Of a stretch of 42,278 nucleotides of DNA, positions 41,497 to 42,278 are shown piece after piece. Made by a program: the position numbers and the translations under genes. Origin of the DNA: an uncultured Eubacteriales bacterium (GTDB taxonomy: Bacteria > Bacillota > Clostridia > Oscillospirales > Oscillospiraceae); NCBI GenBank assembly GCA_949296115.1, contig CASFNR010000030.1, positions 1-42,278 on the forward strand. The letters are read 5' to 3'. Numbering within the stretch: the first letter of the stretch is position 1; each line of letters begins with the position of its first letter. The notes under the pieces are model-generated. The model saw only the letters and a program-made list of their open reading frames with translations. It ran no database searches and was not told the origin of the DNA.

Positions 41497-41760
41497 CAGC
41501 CCGGCACTGGGAAACCTGTGCCGGGCTGAGCGTGTCAAAAAAGTCTCACAGAGTTTGCCGCCTGGGGCGGCAAATGAGATAAAATCTATTTTCGGCCGGG
41601 GCGTGTACCTGGACGAAAATACTTCTCAGGCTGCGAGTGTGGAATTTGTCCCCCGTCGGGGGACAAATTATGCACGTGGCAGACTGCAAATACCTGTCGG
41701 AAAGCCCCGAAGGGGTTTTTCGACAGTCTGAGCCCGGCACGGGGAAACCTGTGCCGGGCT
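41497..41760. repeat. Cluster of five strong palindromes after hemB
   Basis: No ORF is supported here. In 264 nt lie: an 11-bp hairpin (41497-41528); TTTGCCGCC/GGCGGCAAA (41554-41574); a 12-bp perfect stem AATTTGTCCCCC/GGGGGACAAATT (41643-41669); a 15-bp stem (41694-41726); and a near-identical second copy of the first hairpin (41731-41760). The first and last also act as direct repeats (one difference in 30). The rest of 41445-41905 contains one more palindrome, AGGGAAA-GT-TTTCCCT (41785-41800), and the XRE promoter. Confidence 0.75.
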
Positions 41761-41816
41761 GTGTTGCTGTTCTCAGAGGCCGACAGGGAAAGTTTTCCCT
41801 GGGCCTAAAATTTCTC

Positions 41817-41877
41817 TTGACAAATATTGTTGTCAGTGCTATCCTGTATATGACAATAATAGTTGTCATATTGACAA
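41817..41877 (+). promoter_or_regulatory. XRE promoter with TGACAA/TTGTCA operator array
   Basis: TTGACA (41817-41822) and TATCCT (41840-41845), 17-nt spacer, extended TG. The operator half-sites TGACAA and TTGTCA form two inverted repeats, 41818-41835 (overlapping -35) and 41850-41869 (downstream of -10), each with a 6-nt centre, plus a lone TGACAA at 41872-41877. Likely autorepression by the XRE protein. Confidence 0.75.
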
Positions 41878-41905
41878 AGATTTAAGTCAGACAGGAGGAA
41901 AATAT

Positions 41906-42118
41906 GTGCCGCTGGGAAATCGATTGAAAGAGCTGCGGGCAGCCAAAGGACTGAATCAGCAGGAGCTGGGAACTCTGGTGGGAGCCTCCCGCCAGACCAT
42001 CAGCCTGATTGAGCGGGGGGACTACAATCCGTCCATTACCCTGGCGCTGCGGATTGCGAAGGTCTTTGAAAAGCCGGTTGACGATGTGTTTTATCTGACA
42101 GGGGAGGATGCAGAATGA
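41906..42118 (+). CDS. XRE-family HTH regulator
   Basis: A 70-residue Cro/CI-type protein that is nearly all HTH: LGNRLKELRAAKGLNQQELG, ASRQTISLIERGDYNPS, then TLALRIAKVFEKPVDDVF. Start GTG at 41906, AGGAGG 7 nt upstream; an ATG two bases earlier is out of frame and stops after seven codons. The stop overlaps the next ATG (ATGA). It is of the YozG-like kind that pairs with a small membrane protein. Confidence 0.9.
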   Translation: MPLGNRLKELRAAKGLNQQELGTLVGASRQTISLIERGDYNPSITLALRIAKVFEKPVDDVFYLTGEDAE

Positions 42119-42278
42119 AAAAAGAACGGTCAAAGAAAGAAATCTATTTCCGGTTTGCCGGAATCATGGTGCTGTGCGGCGCCATCGGGGCGGTGGCGGG
42201 ATACCTGACGGTGATGCTGGGCAAGGACCTGCTGGAGACAGGGCAGAATCTGAATCAGGCCCTGGCGTCCCTGGGGCT
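42115..42278 (+). CDS. Membrane protein, DUF3169-like, partial at window end
   Basis: Only 54 codons are visible. A basic start MKKERSKKEIYFRFAG is followed by a hydrophobic segment (residues about 14-36) and then LLETGQNLNQALASLG. Position and start fit the DUF3169-type membrane proteins that follow such XRE genes, but the part seen is too short to prove it. Coupled to the regulator by a 4-nt overlap. Confidence 0.6.
   Translation, partial: MKKERSKKEIYFRFAGIMVLCGAIGAVAGYLTVMLGKDLLETGQNLNQALASLG

Overview
The window looks like a chromosomal segment of an anaerobic gut Firmicute of class Clostridia, probably near the Oscillospiraceae. This rests on the gene repertoire (clostridial-type galactokinase and type II GalT, glutamate synthase, corrinoid methyl transfer, a large serine recombinase), strong SigA-type promoters, AGGAGG ribosome-binding sites and high GC in the core genes. 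The genus is not determinable by eye.

Left part (1-9,100) is an accessory region, visibly more AT-rich than the rest. It opens with nine tightly packed, CCA-encoding tRNA genes on the minus strand (212-987), preceded by a small XRE-type regulator. Next come an unrecognised 42-residue ORF with its own promoter, a minus-strand membrane-anchored Ser/Thr kinase-like protein, a divergent 153-residue HTH-like protein, and a secreted lipoprotein whose promoter region is duplicated behind the kinase gene. Positions 4464-4735 can fold into many nested helices plus a terminator, and are the best candidate for an undescribed structured RNA. A 39-residue sigma-factor-like fragment (its ribosome-binding site inside a hairpin), a YbjN-domain protein, an inverted-repeat/leader region, a TnpW-like ORF and a large serine recombinase follow. 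The island ends at a tRNA-Ala gene next to a 22-bp fragment of the same tRNA.

Centre (9,200-27,700) is core metabolism at higher GC: galK-galT; a RodA/FtsW protein; two small membrane proteins; gltB-gltD (minus strand) behind an attenuator-like leader; rpsB-tsf; a DUF362 ferredoxin-like protein; and a polar amino-acid ABC transporter (ATPase, binding protein, two permeases) with a cytidylate-kinase-like gene attached.

Right part (27,700-42,278): a minus-strand operon encodes a complete set of corrinoid methyl-transfer parts (UroD-family methyltransferase I, pterin-binding methyltransferase II, corrinoid protein, ferredoxin/ASKHA activator, DUF2284 protein), resembling known O-demethylase systems. 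It is transcribed divergently from a PucR-type regulator, and the intergenic region carries likely operators. The first gene of the operon has a 1-nt frameshift. Then come apgM-serC-serA (serine from 3-phosphoglycerate) and a cobalamin riboswitch in front of hemC-cobA/hemD-hemB, which supplies the tetrapyrrole for the corrinoid the methyltransferase system uses. The window ends with a cluster of strong palindromes and an XRE/DUF3169 pair with a visible operator array.
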